Part shown: one piece after another, positions 7,884 through 14,403 of the stretch
Layout of the letters: every line of letters starts with the position of its first letter
Position numbering within the stretch: the first letter of the stretch is position 1
Assembly: GCA_017622505.1 (NCBI GenBank)
Contig: JAGAQZ010000068.1
Span: forward strand, 1-33,126
Source: Lachnospiraceae bacterium
GTDB lineage: Bacteria; Bacillota; Clostridia; Lachnospirales; Lachnospiraceae
DNA: 33,126 bases
Reading direction: 5' to 3'
The notes under the pieces: model-generated
Databases searched by the model: none
What the model was told of the DNA's origin: nothing
Seen by the model: only the letters and a program-made list of their open reading frames with translations
Position numbers and translations under genes: made by a program

Positions 7884-7897
7884 CATATGTCTTGACA
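7866..7897. promoter_or_regulatory. Probable NiaR operator shared by nadB and nadA
   Basis: TGACAAGACA (7866-7875) and TGTCTTGACA (7888-7897) are inverted repeats with one mismatch in ten. The 12 bases between hold a second, imperfect dyad half (CCTGTCAA). The -35 boxes of both divergent promoters are embedded in the 7866-7897 stretch, so one bound repressor would block both. Assignment to NiaR rests on context: niaR is in the same operon. Confidence 0.7.
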
Positions 7898-7920
7898 CAT
7901 TTGTATATACACCTTATAAT
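7892..7920 (+). promoter_or_regulatory. nadA promoter
   Basis: TTGACA (7892-7897) and TATAAT (7915-7920), a consensus pair, are exactly 17 bases apart. The leader is about 25 nt, too short for a riboswitch, consistent with control by a repressor. Confidence 0.85.
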
Positions 7921-7951
7921 TAGCTTAATATCACGCAGAACGGAGAACACA

Positions 7952-8869
7952 ATGTTTAATACGAAAGATTTGCAGGACGCAATTATTCAGTTAAAGAAGG
8001 AAAAGGACGTGTGCATATTAGCCCACGCCTATCAGACCCAGGACATTCTGGAAGTGGCGGATTTTATCGGGGATTCCTTCGGCTTAAGCCAGCAGGCCCA
8101 GAATGCTCCCCAGAAGACACTTTTGATGTGTGGCGTTCGTTTTATGGCAGAGACCGCCAAAATTTTATCCCCGGATAAAAAAGTTATTCTCTCGCACCCC
8201 GACGCAGGCTGCCCTATGGCAGAACAGCTCACCTTGGAAGAGTTAAAAGAAATCAAGGCGCAGTACCCGAAGGCTGCGGTAGTTGCCTACATCAACACTA
8301 CTTCCGAATTAAAAACCGAGTGCGATGTCTGCGTAACCTCTGCTTCCGCTTTAAATATTGTGAAAAATCTTCCAAACGAAGAGATTCTTTTTATACCGGA
8401 TTGCAACTTAGGCTCCTGGATTGAGAAACAGGTTCCCGAGAAGAAGTTCCACTTCATCAAGGGTGGTTGCCCCGTACATATGCGTATCACTCCCGAAGAT
8501 GTTGCCAAGGCGAAAGCGGCACATCCGAACGCACCGCTTCTAGTTCATCCGGAGTGTAAAAAAGAAGTTACGGCCCTTGCGGATTACGCCGGAAGTACTA
8601 CAGGCATTATGAAGTTTGCCGCAAACAGCGATGCCAAGGAATTCATCATCGGCACCGATAACAGCATTGTTCAGCATTTGCAGTTTGAACATCCGGACAA
8701 GAAGTTTTATGCCCTGTCCAAAAATTGCATTTGCAACGATATGCGATTAACCACCTTAAAAGATGTGTACAATTGTATCGCCGGAGACGCCGGTGAAGAA
8801 ATTGTATTAAGTGATGATGTAAGAGAAAAAGCGAAGAAATGCATTGATGCGATGCTTGAGATGTCGTAG
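7952..8869 (+). CDS. nadA: Quinolinate synthase, NadA
   Basis: NadA condenses iminoaspartate with dihydroxyacetone phosphate to quinolinate, using a [4Fe-4S] cluster held by three cysteines. Probable ligands are C87 (DAGCPMAE), C173 (GGCPVHMR) and C261 (CNDM); the spacing fits the short 300-residue NadA type. Also seen are ILAHAYQ near residue 22, HPEC at 199-202 and GSTTGI at 214-219. The ATG at 7952 follows CGGAGA by nine bases. Upstream in-frame codons fall within the promoter. Unlike the common nadABC order, nadA is transcribed away from nadBC, and it ends at a strong terminator. Confidence 0.96.
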   Translation: MFNTKDLQDAIIQLKKEKDVCILAHAYQTQDILEVADFIGDSFGLSQQAQNAPQKTLLMCGVRFMAETAKILSPDKKVILSHPDAGCPMAEQLTLEELKEIKAQYPKAAVVAYINTTSELKTECDVCVTSASALNIVKNLPNEEILFIPDCNLGSWIEKQVPEKKFHFIKGGCPVHMRITPEDVAKAKAAHPNAPLLVHPECKKEVTALADYAGSTTGIMKFAANSDAKEFIIGTDNSIVQHLQFEHPDKKFYALSKNCICNDMRLTTLKDVYNCIAGDAGEEIVLSDDVREKAKKCIDAMLEMS

Positions 8870-8896
8870 AGAATAATTTGATCACTATAATAAATC

Positions 8897-8936
8897 AACG
8901 CCCATGTGATTATTATCACGCGGGCGTTATTTTTTC
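8897..8936 (+). terminator. nadA terminator
   Basis: AACGCCC (8897-8903) pairs with GGGCGTT (8922-8928), and an inner GTGAT/ATCAC stem extends the hairpin. TATTTTTT follows. It lies between nadA and a convergent lipoprotein gene. Confidence 0.85.
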
Positions 8937-8982
8937 ATACTATTAGAATATCTGACAGTCTCAATTTACAATAACATATCGC

Positions 8983-9792
8983 TTAATTTTGATTTAATAA
9001 TGTTTCCATAGCTGTATTAATTGCTTCCTCAGTATGTCCATCAGAAAGTATTAATTCTCTTTCTTCTGGAGATATTTCTGCTACAATGTTTAAAGTGCAT
9101 TCGAATGTTTCAGATGAATTTGCTACATCATACACAGTAATAACAATCGTGTGACTTCCATAGTCTAAGGCAGGAATCGTAGTCATAGCAGGAAACTCTT
9201 CATCTAATTCATAAGATATTCCATCTATTGACAGGCCGGATACATGTGCGAACGAATTATCGTCTATGCCAAAGAATTCGATAAAAGTTGAAGGTCTAAA
9301 AAATCTAGGCTGACCAGGAAGATTCTCAGGTGCCATTATTTCTTCTAAATATAACGAACTAGAGTATGCGCTATGTGATTGTATAGTGTAGTATGTATAT
9401 TCTGTTCGCGCAATAGTAGGCGGTGTAGTATCTGTATACAAAATTGTCATAGTAAGTTGTTCACCACTGTCTTTGGTAAAGGTAGCCATACCATTTTCGC
9501 CTTGCTGTAAGGAATACGTACTAATTTCCTCATATTCACAAGTAATACCTTCATAATCCTTCGCAATAACATACTCTGAAATATCGTCACTCAAAGGAGT
9601 ACCATATTCAATGGTAATACTTTCTTCCCTTAATTCAAAATGATCTTCCGAAAGAAATGCAGATTCCAAAGCATTTCCTTGCGTAGCAGAGACCGCTTCC
9701 GACGCTTCTTCAGAAGATTCAGAGTTTCCACATCCTATTAGGCTAACTACGCTTACAATGGTTAAAAACAAATAAAGTATTTTCTTTTTCAT
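8983..9792 (-). CDS. Lipoprotein with bacterial Ig-like folds
   Basis: The 269-residue protein has a lipoprotein signal peptide with lipobox LIGC (cysteine 21). A Ser/Glu-rich spacer of about 25 residues follows, then beta-rich sequence. DTTPPTI near residue 120 is the usual junction before a bacterial Ig-like or HYR domain. GSHTIVITVYDVANSSETF near residue 230 is the typical closing strand pattern of such domains. It is probably displayed on the cell surface; the ligand is unknown. AAGGGGAG precedes the ATG at 9792, whereas an upstream in-frame ATG lacks a site and would hide the signal peptide. The divergent RHH gene starts 107 bases away, so the two share an upstream region. Confidence 0.75.
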   Translation of the reverse strand: MKKKILYLFLTIVSVVSLIGCGNSESSEEASEAVSATQGNALESAFLSEDHFELREESITIEYGTPLSDDISEYVIAKDYEGITCEYEEISTYSLQQGENGMATFTKDSGEQLTMTILYTDTTPPTIARTEYTYYTIQSHSAYSSSLYLEEIMAPENLPGQPRFFRPSTFIEFFGIDDNSFAHVSGLSIDGISYELDEEFPAMTTIPALDYGSHTIVITVYDVANSSETFECTLNIVAEISPEERELILSDGHTEEAINTAMETLLNQN

Positions 9793-9899
9793 TTTATTCT
9801 CCCCTTTGTTGTTATTTTTTATAACATAAAACATAACATATTTTTATAATCTTTTCAACATTAATATATATGTTAAAGAATTATATTAAAGGGGTTTTT

Positions 9900-10097
9900 A
9901 TGAGTAAAAGCGATGAATTAATTATAAAAGCAAAGAAATTCAAAGGGAATGATGGATATAAAACATTCTCGATTCGAATTAAGGAAGAAGTTGTAGATAA
10001 TATTGATTCCATTTCTTCTCAAACAGGACGAAGTCGAAATGAATTAATCGGTATTTTTCTGGAATATGCAATCAATCATTGTAAAATCGAAGAATAA
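9900..10097 (+). CDS. Ribbon-helix-helix DNA-binding protein
   Basis: The 65-residue protein has the ribbon-helix-helix plan of CopG/Arc/MetJ regulators. Strand KTFSIRI (21-27) would form the DNA-reading ribbon. A helix at about 28-41 is followed by the turn TGRSRNE and a second helix to about residue 60. AAAGGGG lies six bases before the ATG at 9900; an ATG at 9870 lacks a site. Such proteins are often antitoxins or small repressors. No toxin-like gene follows: a terminator comes directly after it. It may regulate itself or the divergent lipoprotein gene. Confidence 0.75.
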   Translation: MSKSDELIIKAKKFKGNDGYKTFSIRIKEEVVDNIDSISSQTGRSRNELIGIFLEYAINHCKIEE

Positions 10098-10099
10098 AT

Positions 10100-10140
10100 A
10101 AAGCAGGATTCACAACATATGTGAACCCTGCTTTTATTTT
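10100..10140 (+). terminator. Terminator after the RHH gene
   Basis: AAAGCAGG and CCTGCTTT, with inner TTCAC/GTGAA pairing, form a hairpin followed by TATTTTA. Confidence 0.8.
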
Positions 10141-10204
10141 ATCTATTCTAAATATAAGCACCGCGACATTCTAATCTACGGCCCGGCTTTTTCTGCTAGC
10201 TTCT

Positions 10205-12166
10205 CTATTCCGAAGCTTCTGTACACCTTACCCACATAGCCGGCCTGATTCCACCTGTCGCTACCGTGGAATGTCTGCCCTCGTAGTCAATGTCTCCTTC
10301 TGCATCTACCACCACGGTTTTCTTCGCATCCGCACCCATATTACGAAGCCACCACCAGGTATTGTTGTCACGCTGGGCATGATTATAGCCGTCATTGATA
10401 TCCACGTTGGCACCATCTCTTGCCGCCGCCTGGGTCGCCTGGACATAACGGTCTTCCTCATTGGGGAAATACTGTTCCACCTCTTCCGCCGATAAAAGGA
10501 ACACATAGTCCTGAACCGTTCGTCCGCCCGCAGTTCCGTATTCCTCATTGTCAGAAGTGAAAACATCCGTCTCAATCAACAATTCTTTCTCGTAGTTATT
10601 GATATACTCTTCATAAAAGACTCCATTCAGCATTTCCCGGAGACTACAATTTGCCCAGCTCGTTTCCTCATAAACATCGTGGAATTCGCCCGGTGACAAA
10701 ACCGAAACACTGATTAACAACAGCTTATCGTCCTGTCTGTCCAATACATACCAAAAAATTCGCTCGTCACCGCTTTTTACATAATCGGTGTTCATCGTGC
10801 CAAGGGGGATAATGTCACCCACTTCAGCGTCGGCAAGCAGCTCAACCTCTTCCTTGTAATAAACTCCCGGCTGAATCAGCATTACGTACAATTCGCTGAT
10901 GATAAATCCGCAGAGAATCACTAACACAATGCTTCCCACGATTGCAAGCTCGCGCATACGCTTCTTCTTTTTCTGAAGCTCGAGTTTTTTATCTAAAGAC
11001 AGCTCTTCCTCCTGAATTTTCTTCCGGTCCATTGTTACAAGGCGAATTAACAATCTATGAATCAGGTGCAAGGGAATTGCCACGCCTATGGACAGAAGAA
11101 TTACCCAGATAAAAAGGGCAAGGCTGTCGCGCTCGTACTCGTAAGTTAAGAATACTTTAAACAGTTCGTGGATAATGTAAATTTCAAGGCTGATTTTACC
11201 AAGAAGCACAAGAAGGATATTTTTTACCCGCACCTTCATACCGATAAGAAGCAACATAAGAAGCCACGTTGCACAGGCGATGGTTTGCGCCAACAGCGTA
11301 ATTGCCTTGGCGCCGTAACCGGGGTGTCCCTCCCACTCCTGATAATAGCCAAACGTGCGAAGCACAATTTCTTCCAATCCAAAAGTCACAAGAAACGCCA
11401 CTATTGATACCGGCAACAGCCACTTATAGTGTTTCTTTAAGAAAGCAAGCACCTTGTCGTAGTACTTCGCCATAAACAATCCCGCCAGGAAGAAAATCGT
11501 GGTATTGTACCACCATTCGCCCATAAACCAAAGTCCGCCGTCCTTGCTTTGATCGTGTCCAAGCAACAGACTCACCGTAATCATCAGAACAACGATGATA
11601 CTCATAGCACCCAGGGCTTTTCCGGGCTTCTTTATAAACCGGTGCGTAAAATAAAACGCCAGATAGAGAATCAGAATCTCCACCAGAAACCAGGTATTCG
11701 TGTTGACCAGGCGGAATCCGAAAAGACACACCAGAGATTCAATCACACTGTTTACACTTCCGAAATACATCTCCACCAAAACCAGGTAAATCGCATTGGA
11801 AATGATAAAAGGAATCAGCACCGCCGGAATTCTTTTACGAAGAAAGGTCTTCAAGTAGTCGGGCTTGCTTTTGAGACTCTGCATCAAACCGAATCCCGAA
11901 CAGAAGAAGAAAATCGTGGTAAAAAGAATCCCCATGGAACTAAAAATCGTGATAGGCCCATGCCATTCATTTCCGTAATTGGTTATGTACTGGGATAAAT
12001 GGTGGAAAATAATCCCTATGGCCGCAAGCCCCTGAAGGATTTTACTTTGTTCCAAAGAAAGAAAATCCTCGTGAATGCTTCCTTTGGGGGCAATTTTAAT
12101 TTGTACCAGCATGATAATGAACACAATCGCCGGGAAAATGCATAATAATAAATACTCTATATTCAT
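10205..12166 (-). CDS. Acyltransferase family 3 membrane protein with C-terminal DUF6273-like domain
   Basis: The 653-residue protein joins two modules. Residues 1 to about 385 form the multi-helix acyltransferase-3 membrane domain, with the conserved histidine pair in GIIFHHLSQY (H55, H56), FFFCSGFGLM, and a late KISLEIYIIHELF segment. This family moves acyl groups onto sugars or wall polymers. After a basic, coiled linker and one more helix (about 408-430) comes an extracytoplasmic domain of about 220 residues. Its signature FWYVLDR...SWANCSLREMLN...DYVFLLS...WWWLRNMG...GGIRPAMWV matches DUF6273. The ATG at 12166 follows GAAAGG; one at 12184 has no site. The domain probably senses or binds the surface substrate; that is inference. 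Confidence 0.8.
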   Translation of the reverse strand: MNIEYLLLCIFPAIVFIIMLVQIKIAPKGSIHEDFLSLEQSKILQGLAAIGIIFHHLSQYITNYGNEWHGPITIFSSMGILFTTIFFFCSGFGLMQSLKSKPDYLKTFLRKRIPAVLIPFIISNAIYLVLVEMYFGSVNSVIESLVCLFGFRLVNTNTWFLVEILILYLAFYFTHRFIKKPGKALGAMSIIVVLMITVSLLLGHDQSKDGGLWFMGEWWYNTTIFFLAGLFMAKYYDKVLAFLKKHYKWLLPVSIVAFLVTFGLEEIVLRTFGYYQEWEGHPGYGAKAITLLAQTIACATWLLMLLLIGMKVRVKNILLVLLGKISLEIYIIHELFKVFLTYEYERDSLALFIWVILLSIGVAIPLHLIHRLLIRLVTMDRKKIQEEELSLDKKLELQKKKKRMRELAIVGSIVLVILCGFIISELYVMLIQPGVYYKEEVELLADAEVGDIIPLGTMNTDYVKSGDERIFWYVLDRQDDKLLLISVSVLSPGEFHDVYEETSWANCSLREMLNGVFYEEYINNYEKELLIETDVFTSDNEEYGTAGGRTVQDYVFLLSAEEVEQYFPNEEDRYVQATQAAARDGANVDINDGYNHAQRDNNTWWWLRNMGADAKKTVVVDAEGDIDYEGRHSTVATGGIRPAMWVRCTEASE

Positions 12167-12195
12167 GTTCCGTACCTTTCGCATGCGGTTTTAAA

Positions 12196-12248
12196 CAGAC
12201 TGCTACTTCTGTCGTTACGTAACACGTCGCGTCTGCTTGTTTACTCTA
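12196..12248 (-). promoter_or_regulatory. Palindromic leader sequence of the acyltransferase gene
   Basis: A hairpin can form from CAGAC and GTCTG arms, and its loop carries the perfect 10-bp palindrome GTTACGTAAC at 12215-12224. It lies 30 to 80 bases upstream of the ATG at 12166. It may be an operator or a structured leader; no known riboswitch class was recognised. Confidence 0.3.
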
Positions 12249-12342
12249 TGAAATTATCATACTATGAGTCTAGTTCAAACACTATCTCTTTTTTACGTTT
12301 TTTTATAACAATCTTCCCTATGCCCGATACATACGCTCAACG

Positions 12343-13068
12343 CTATTCTTCCTGCACCGCCCTGCCCTGCCTTTTCTCCATCTTCTTCCAGCTGATATAG
12401 CCGTACAAGTCATTTACAAGAAAAGAGATAAAACAAACCACCATCGAAATGTAACGAACGTCTTCCGTCGCCGCCAAAACCCAAAGCACAATCAAAACCA
12501 CATCATTCATACCATAAATCAAGGCAAAATAAGGACTTCTGCGGAATATCAGATACGCCGCCGCAAAACTTGTGGCAACCGAAATGGTGCTCGGCACCAA
12601 ATTCGCCGTCTTGAAGTACTCTAGTATAAAATAAAACACCGCCGTTACCACAGCCGTAAGCAGGCACATCAAAATCGATTCTTTTATGGTGATGTAATTT
12701 ACTTTTACTTCGGACCGATTCTTTTCGTACGGATTTCGCAACCAGGAAATGAGCGAAAAAACCGCCATTGGCAAGGTCATTCCAAGGTAGGTAATCATTT
12801 CGCCGTAATAGGCAAAGCCGTAAGATATGATTCCGTATAAAATGCTGAAAAGAATCATCAGCACCTGCCCTACAGGATTTCCCTTGGCACAGAAGATCAA
12901 CGACGTTACGCCGATGATTGATGCAATCAGTGTCATATAGTTGCTTCGGTCAAATAGCAAAAAAGACAGAAAAATCAGTATGACCGATCCGCTCCAAAGG
13001 GCGATCTCCTGCTTTTTAAAATAAGAGGACTTTTTATTATTCTTTTGTGATTTCGTTGTAGGATTCAT
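12343..13068 (-). CDS. pnuC: PnuC family nicotinamide riboside / vitamin transporter
   Basis: The 241-residue protein has a lysine-rich cytoplasmic start and about seven hydrophobic helices. Family features include GVTSLIFCAKGNPVGQ, the repeated short SYGFAYYGEM segment, and the C-terminal LVNDLYGYISWKKM, all typical of PnuC. These carriers take up nicotinamide riboside (PnuC) or, in sub-families, thiamine or riboflavin, by facilitated diffusion with metabolic trapping. The nearby NAD genes favour a nicotinamide precursor but do not prove it. AAGGAGA lies eight bases before the ATG at 13068; an ATG at 13092 would place that site inside the gene. A structured leader of about 125 nt precedes it. 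Confidence 0.85.
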   Translation of the reverse strand: MNPTTKSQKNNKKSSYFKKQEIALWSGSVILIFLSFLLFDRSNYMTLIASIIGVTSLIFCAKGNPVGQVLMILFSILYGIISYGFAYYGEMITYLGMTLPMAVFSLISWLRNPYEKNRSEVKVNYITIKESILMCLLTAVVTAVFYFILEYFKTANLVPSTISVATSFAAAYLIFRRSPYFALIYGMNDVVLIVLWVLAATEDVRYISMVVCFISFLVNDLYGYISWKKMEKRQGRAVQEE

Positions 13069-13092
13069 TGTGATATTCTCCTTTGGGTCCAT

Positions 13093-13217
13093 TGGTTATG
13101 GGAATGTTATTCTCTGCCTTATCATAAAAGGCATCCGCAAGTATATCTTCTAAGACCTAACGATATACCTACGAATGCCTCTGCATTCTCTACCCGGTGG
13201 CAGGATGTGTGTTCTTT
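13093..13217 (-). promoter_or_regulatory. Structured leader RNA of pnuC, candidate riboswitch
   Basis: An 18-bp stem (13179-13162 with 13147-13130; 5' arm GGCATTCGTAGGTATATC on the minus strand) pairs completely if three G-U pairs are allowed, with a 14-nt loop. Its 5' arm can instead close a 6-bp hairpin GAATGC/GCATTC (13188-13173), and its 3' arm competes with GCCTT/AAGGC. A motif GGyAGAGAAT occurs twice (13194-13185 and 13118-13109), each followed by a small GAAT..ATTC hairpin. Mutually exclusive structures upstream of a vitamin transporter suggest ligand control. TPP and FMN riboswitch cores were looked for and not found. Confidence 0.55.
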
Positions 13218-13223
13218 TGTTTA

Positions 13224-13252
13224 ATTATATTATGAATTTATTCATTTTTCAA
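13224..13252 (-). promoter_or_regulatory. pnuC promoter
   Basis: On the minus strand, TTGAAA (13252-13247) and TATAAT (13229-13224) are 17 bases apart. The spacer holds a perfect dyad ATGAAT-AA-ATTCAT that could bind a regulator. Confidence 0.7.
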
Positions 13253-13268
13253 TTTAATATCTTATCAC

Positions 13269-13296
13269 TCTTTGCATTATAATTTTTATGCAAAGA
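13269..13296. repeat. 9-bp inverted repeat between the pnuC and toxin-antitoxin promoters
   Basis: TCTTTGCAT (13269-13277) and ATGCAAAGA (13288-13296) are perfectly inverted around ten A/T bases. No gene reads through it in a way that would make it a terminator. Role unknown. Confidence 0.4.
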
Positions 13297-13370
13297 TTTT
13301 ATCTTTACCTTATGGAAAAATTATCATAAAATTTTCTTCATTTTTATTAGCTTTTTTTTTAATAAATGTG

Positions 13371-13376
13371 TATAAT
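13371..13376 (+). promoter_or_regulatory. -10 box of the type III toxin-antitoxin locus
   Basis: A consensus TATAAT lies ten bases before the first hairpin of the antitoxin RNA. The -35 region is only weakly recognisable (TTAGCT, 18-base spacing). Confidence 0.5.
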
Positions 13377-13382
13377 ATAAGT

Positions 13383-13542
13383 AAGAAGACTTGATGTCTT
13401 CTTTTACGAGACGTATTTCAGGAACGTCTGGCTAAAAATAACCTGACAATATTGCGAGGGGTTTCTCGATGTCACCCGGCTCAATATAAAATCGAAAAAT
13501 AGTTTACTAAAGATAGGAAGCAGAAATGCTTCCTATTTTTTT
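13383..13542 (+). ncRNA. Type III antitoxin RNA: two pseudoknot repeats
   Basis: The RNA opens with an 8-bp hairpin (AAGAAGAC/GTCTTCTT, 13383-13403). Two repeats with a 48-nt period follow. In repeat 1, AGACGT (13409-13414) pairs with ACGTCT (13424-13429), while TCAGG in its loop (13418-13422) pairs with CCTGA (13442-13446). In repeat 2, GGGT (13459-13462) pairs with ACCC (13474-13477), while TCGAT in its loop (13466-13470) pairs with ATCGA (13491-13495). Both long loops begin GGCT and are A-rich. This H-type pseudoknot plan is that of known type III antitoxins (ToxI, CptI). A competing CGAG/CTCG hairpin exists in repeat 2. A terminator ends the RNA just before the toxin gene. Confidence 0.8.
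13513..13542 (+). terminator. Terminator between antitoxin repeats and toxin gene
   Basis: ATAGGAAGC (13513-13521) pairs perfectly with GCTTCCTAT (13528-13536), 6-nt loop, followed by seven T. A leaky terminator at this exact place is the hallmark of type III systems: it keeps antitoxin RNA in excess over toxin mRNA. Confidence 0.85.
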
Positions 13543-13554
13543 ATAGGAGGACAA

Positions 13555-14073
13555 ATGGATAATATACAATTCTGTTATATTATTGAACAATATTACATAG
13601 ATCACCCAGATTTGATAAAAATTCTTGATGTGGACGATGTAACAAAACATAACACCAGAACTCATTTATGCTTAACCATAAAATATAAAAATAACAATAT
13701 ACTTATTCCCTTAAGAAAAAATCTAGGCCCCGCAAAAAGAAAATTCGGAACGGTCGGTTATCCTGTCCCTAGTGCCAGTAAACCAGAAGCAGGTTTAGAT
13801 TACAGATACATAATGATAATAAATGATACAAATTATTTGCGATTTGATATTCCCAGAATCAGTAATAAACAAATCTCTATCATCAAGGATAACTATACAA
13901 CAATAGAAAAAGAAGCCATTGACTACATAAATTCTTATACTCGCGTTGCAAATAAAGGACGTATTAATCTAAATGCACGTTTTCGAGAATCAAGTCTGAT
14001 TAACTTCCACAATGAATTAGAAATTAAATATGCGGGACAACCTAAGGCCTTACCATCAAGTCAAAAAAAGTAA
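13555..14073 (+). CDS. Type III toxin-antitoxin endoribonuclease (CptN/TenpN-like)
   Basis: The 172-residue protein shows the core of the ToxN/CptN/TenpN endoribonuclease group: HLCLTIKYKNNNILIPLRKN (37-56), then PSASKPEAGLDYRYIMIIND (72-91). In relatives these segments carry the strands and the active-site loop of a compact RNase that cuts A-rich mRNA and its own antitoxin RNA. Two upstream pseudoknot repeats and a terminator complete the system. AGGAGG lies four bases before the ATG. The gene is clearly more A+T-rich than its neighbours and abuts tRNA-Ser, which suggests horizontal acquisition. Exact placement in CptN or TenpN needs a profile search; CptIN was first described in Clostridia, which fits. 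Confidence 0.8.
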   Translation: MDNIQFCYIIEQYYIDHPDLIKILDVDDVTKHNTRTHLCLTIKYKNNNILIPLRKNLGPAKRKFGTVGYPVPSASKPEAGLDYRYIMIINDTNYLRFDIPRISNKQISIIKDNYTTIEKEAIDYINSYTRVANKGRINLNARFRESSLINFHNELEIKYAGQPKALPSSQKK

Positions 14074-14079
14074 ATATTA

Positions 14080-14110
14080 AAAAAGCGAAAGTCCTCTCGA
14101 ACTTTCGCTT
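14080..14110. terminator. Shared terminator of tRNA-Ser and the toxin gene
   Basis: AAGCGAAAGT (14083-14092) pairs with ACTTTCGCTT (14101-14110) over ten bases. On the minus strand six T follow at once, so it mainly serves tRNA-Ser, but it also closes the toxin transcript. Confidence 0.8.
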
Positions 14111-14118
14111 AATCTTCA

Positions 14119-14206
14119 CGGAGAAAGAGGGATTTGAACCCTCGCGCCGGTTGCCCGACCTACACCCTTAGCAGGGGCGCCTCTTCAGCCTCTTGAGTAT
14201 TTCTCC
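14119..14206 (-). tRNA. tRNA-Ser(GCU)
   Basis: The 88-nt sequence has the acceptor stem GGAGAAA/TTTCTCC with discriminator G, a long variable arm, the T arm GAGGGTTCAAATCCCTC, and anticodon loop CTGCTAA giving anticodon GCU (reads AGC/AGU). The 3' CCA is not encoded. A type III toxin-antitoxin locus lies directly beyond its 3' end. Confidence 0.95.
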
Positions 14207-14271
14207 TTAGCCTGAAACTACCTTACCAATATGTGTATGTTTCAAATAGCACGCCTTCCGACGCAAATGTT

Positions 14272-14300
14272 ATTATACAAGGTGGGGTGGCGTTTGTCAA
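14272..14300 (-). promoter_or_regulatory. tRNA-Ser promoter
   Basis: On the minus strand, consensus TTGACA (14300-14295) and TATAAT (14277-14272) are exactly 17 bases apart, about 65 bases before the mature tRNA. The rest of 14207-14403 shows no gene. Confidence 0.85.
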
Positions 14301-14403
14301 CTGTTTTTATTATATGCATCTTCTATCTGAAAATACCTGCTTAAACATATTCAAGCAACGACACCCTGCCTTATTATACTTTAGAATTAACTCCGACTTG
14401 TTA

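Noticed and set aside
12196-12248. Possible third copy of the rsmA-flanking structured element (shares GTTACGT)
   Set aside because: Only seven bases of the conserved core are shared. The GNRA-like stretch, the GTTyTTT-loop hairpin and the long closing stem are missing.
13093-13217. TPP or FMN riboswitch upstream of pnuC
   Set aside because: The CUGAGA and ACCUGAUCUGGAUAAUGCCAGC-type TPP blocks and the AGGG..GGUGAAAUUC FMN core are not present on either strand.
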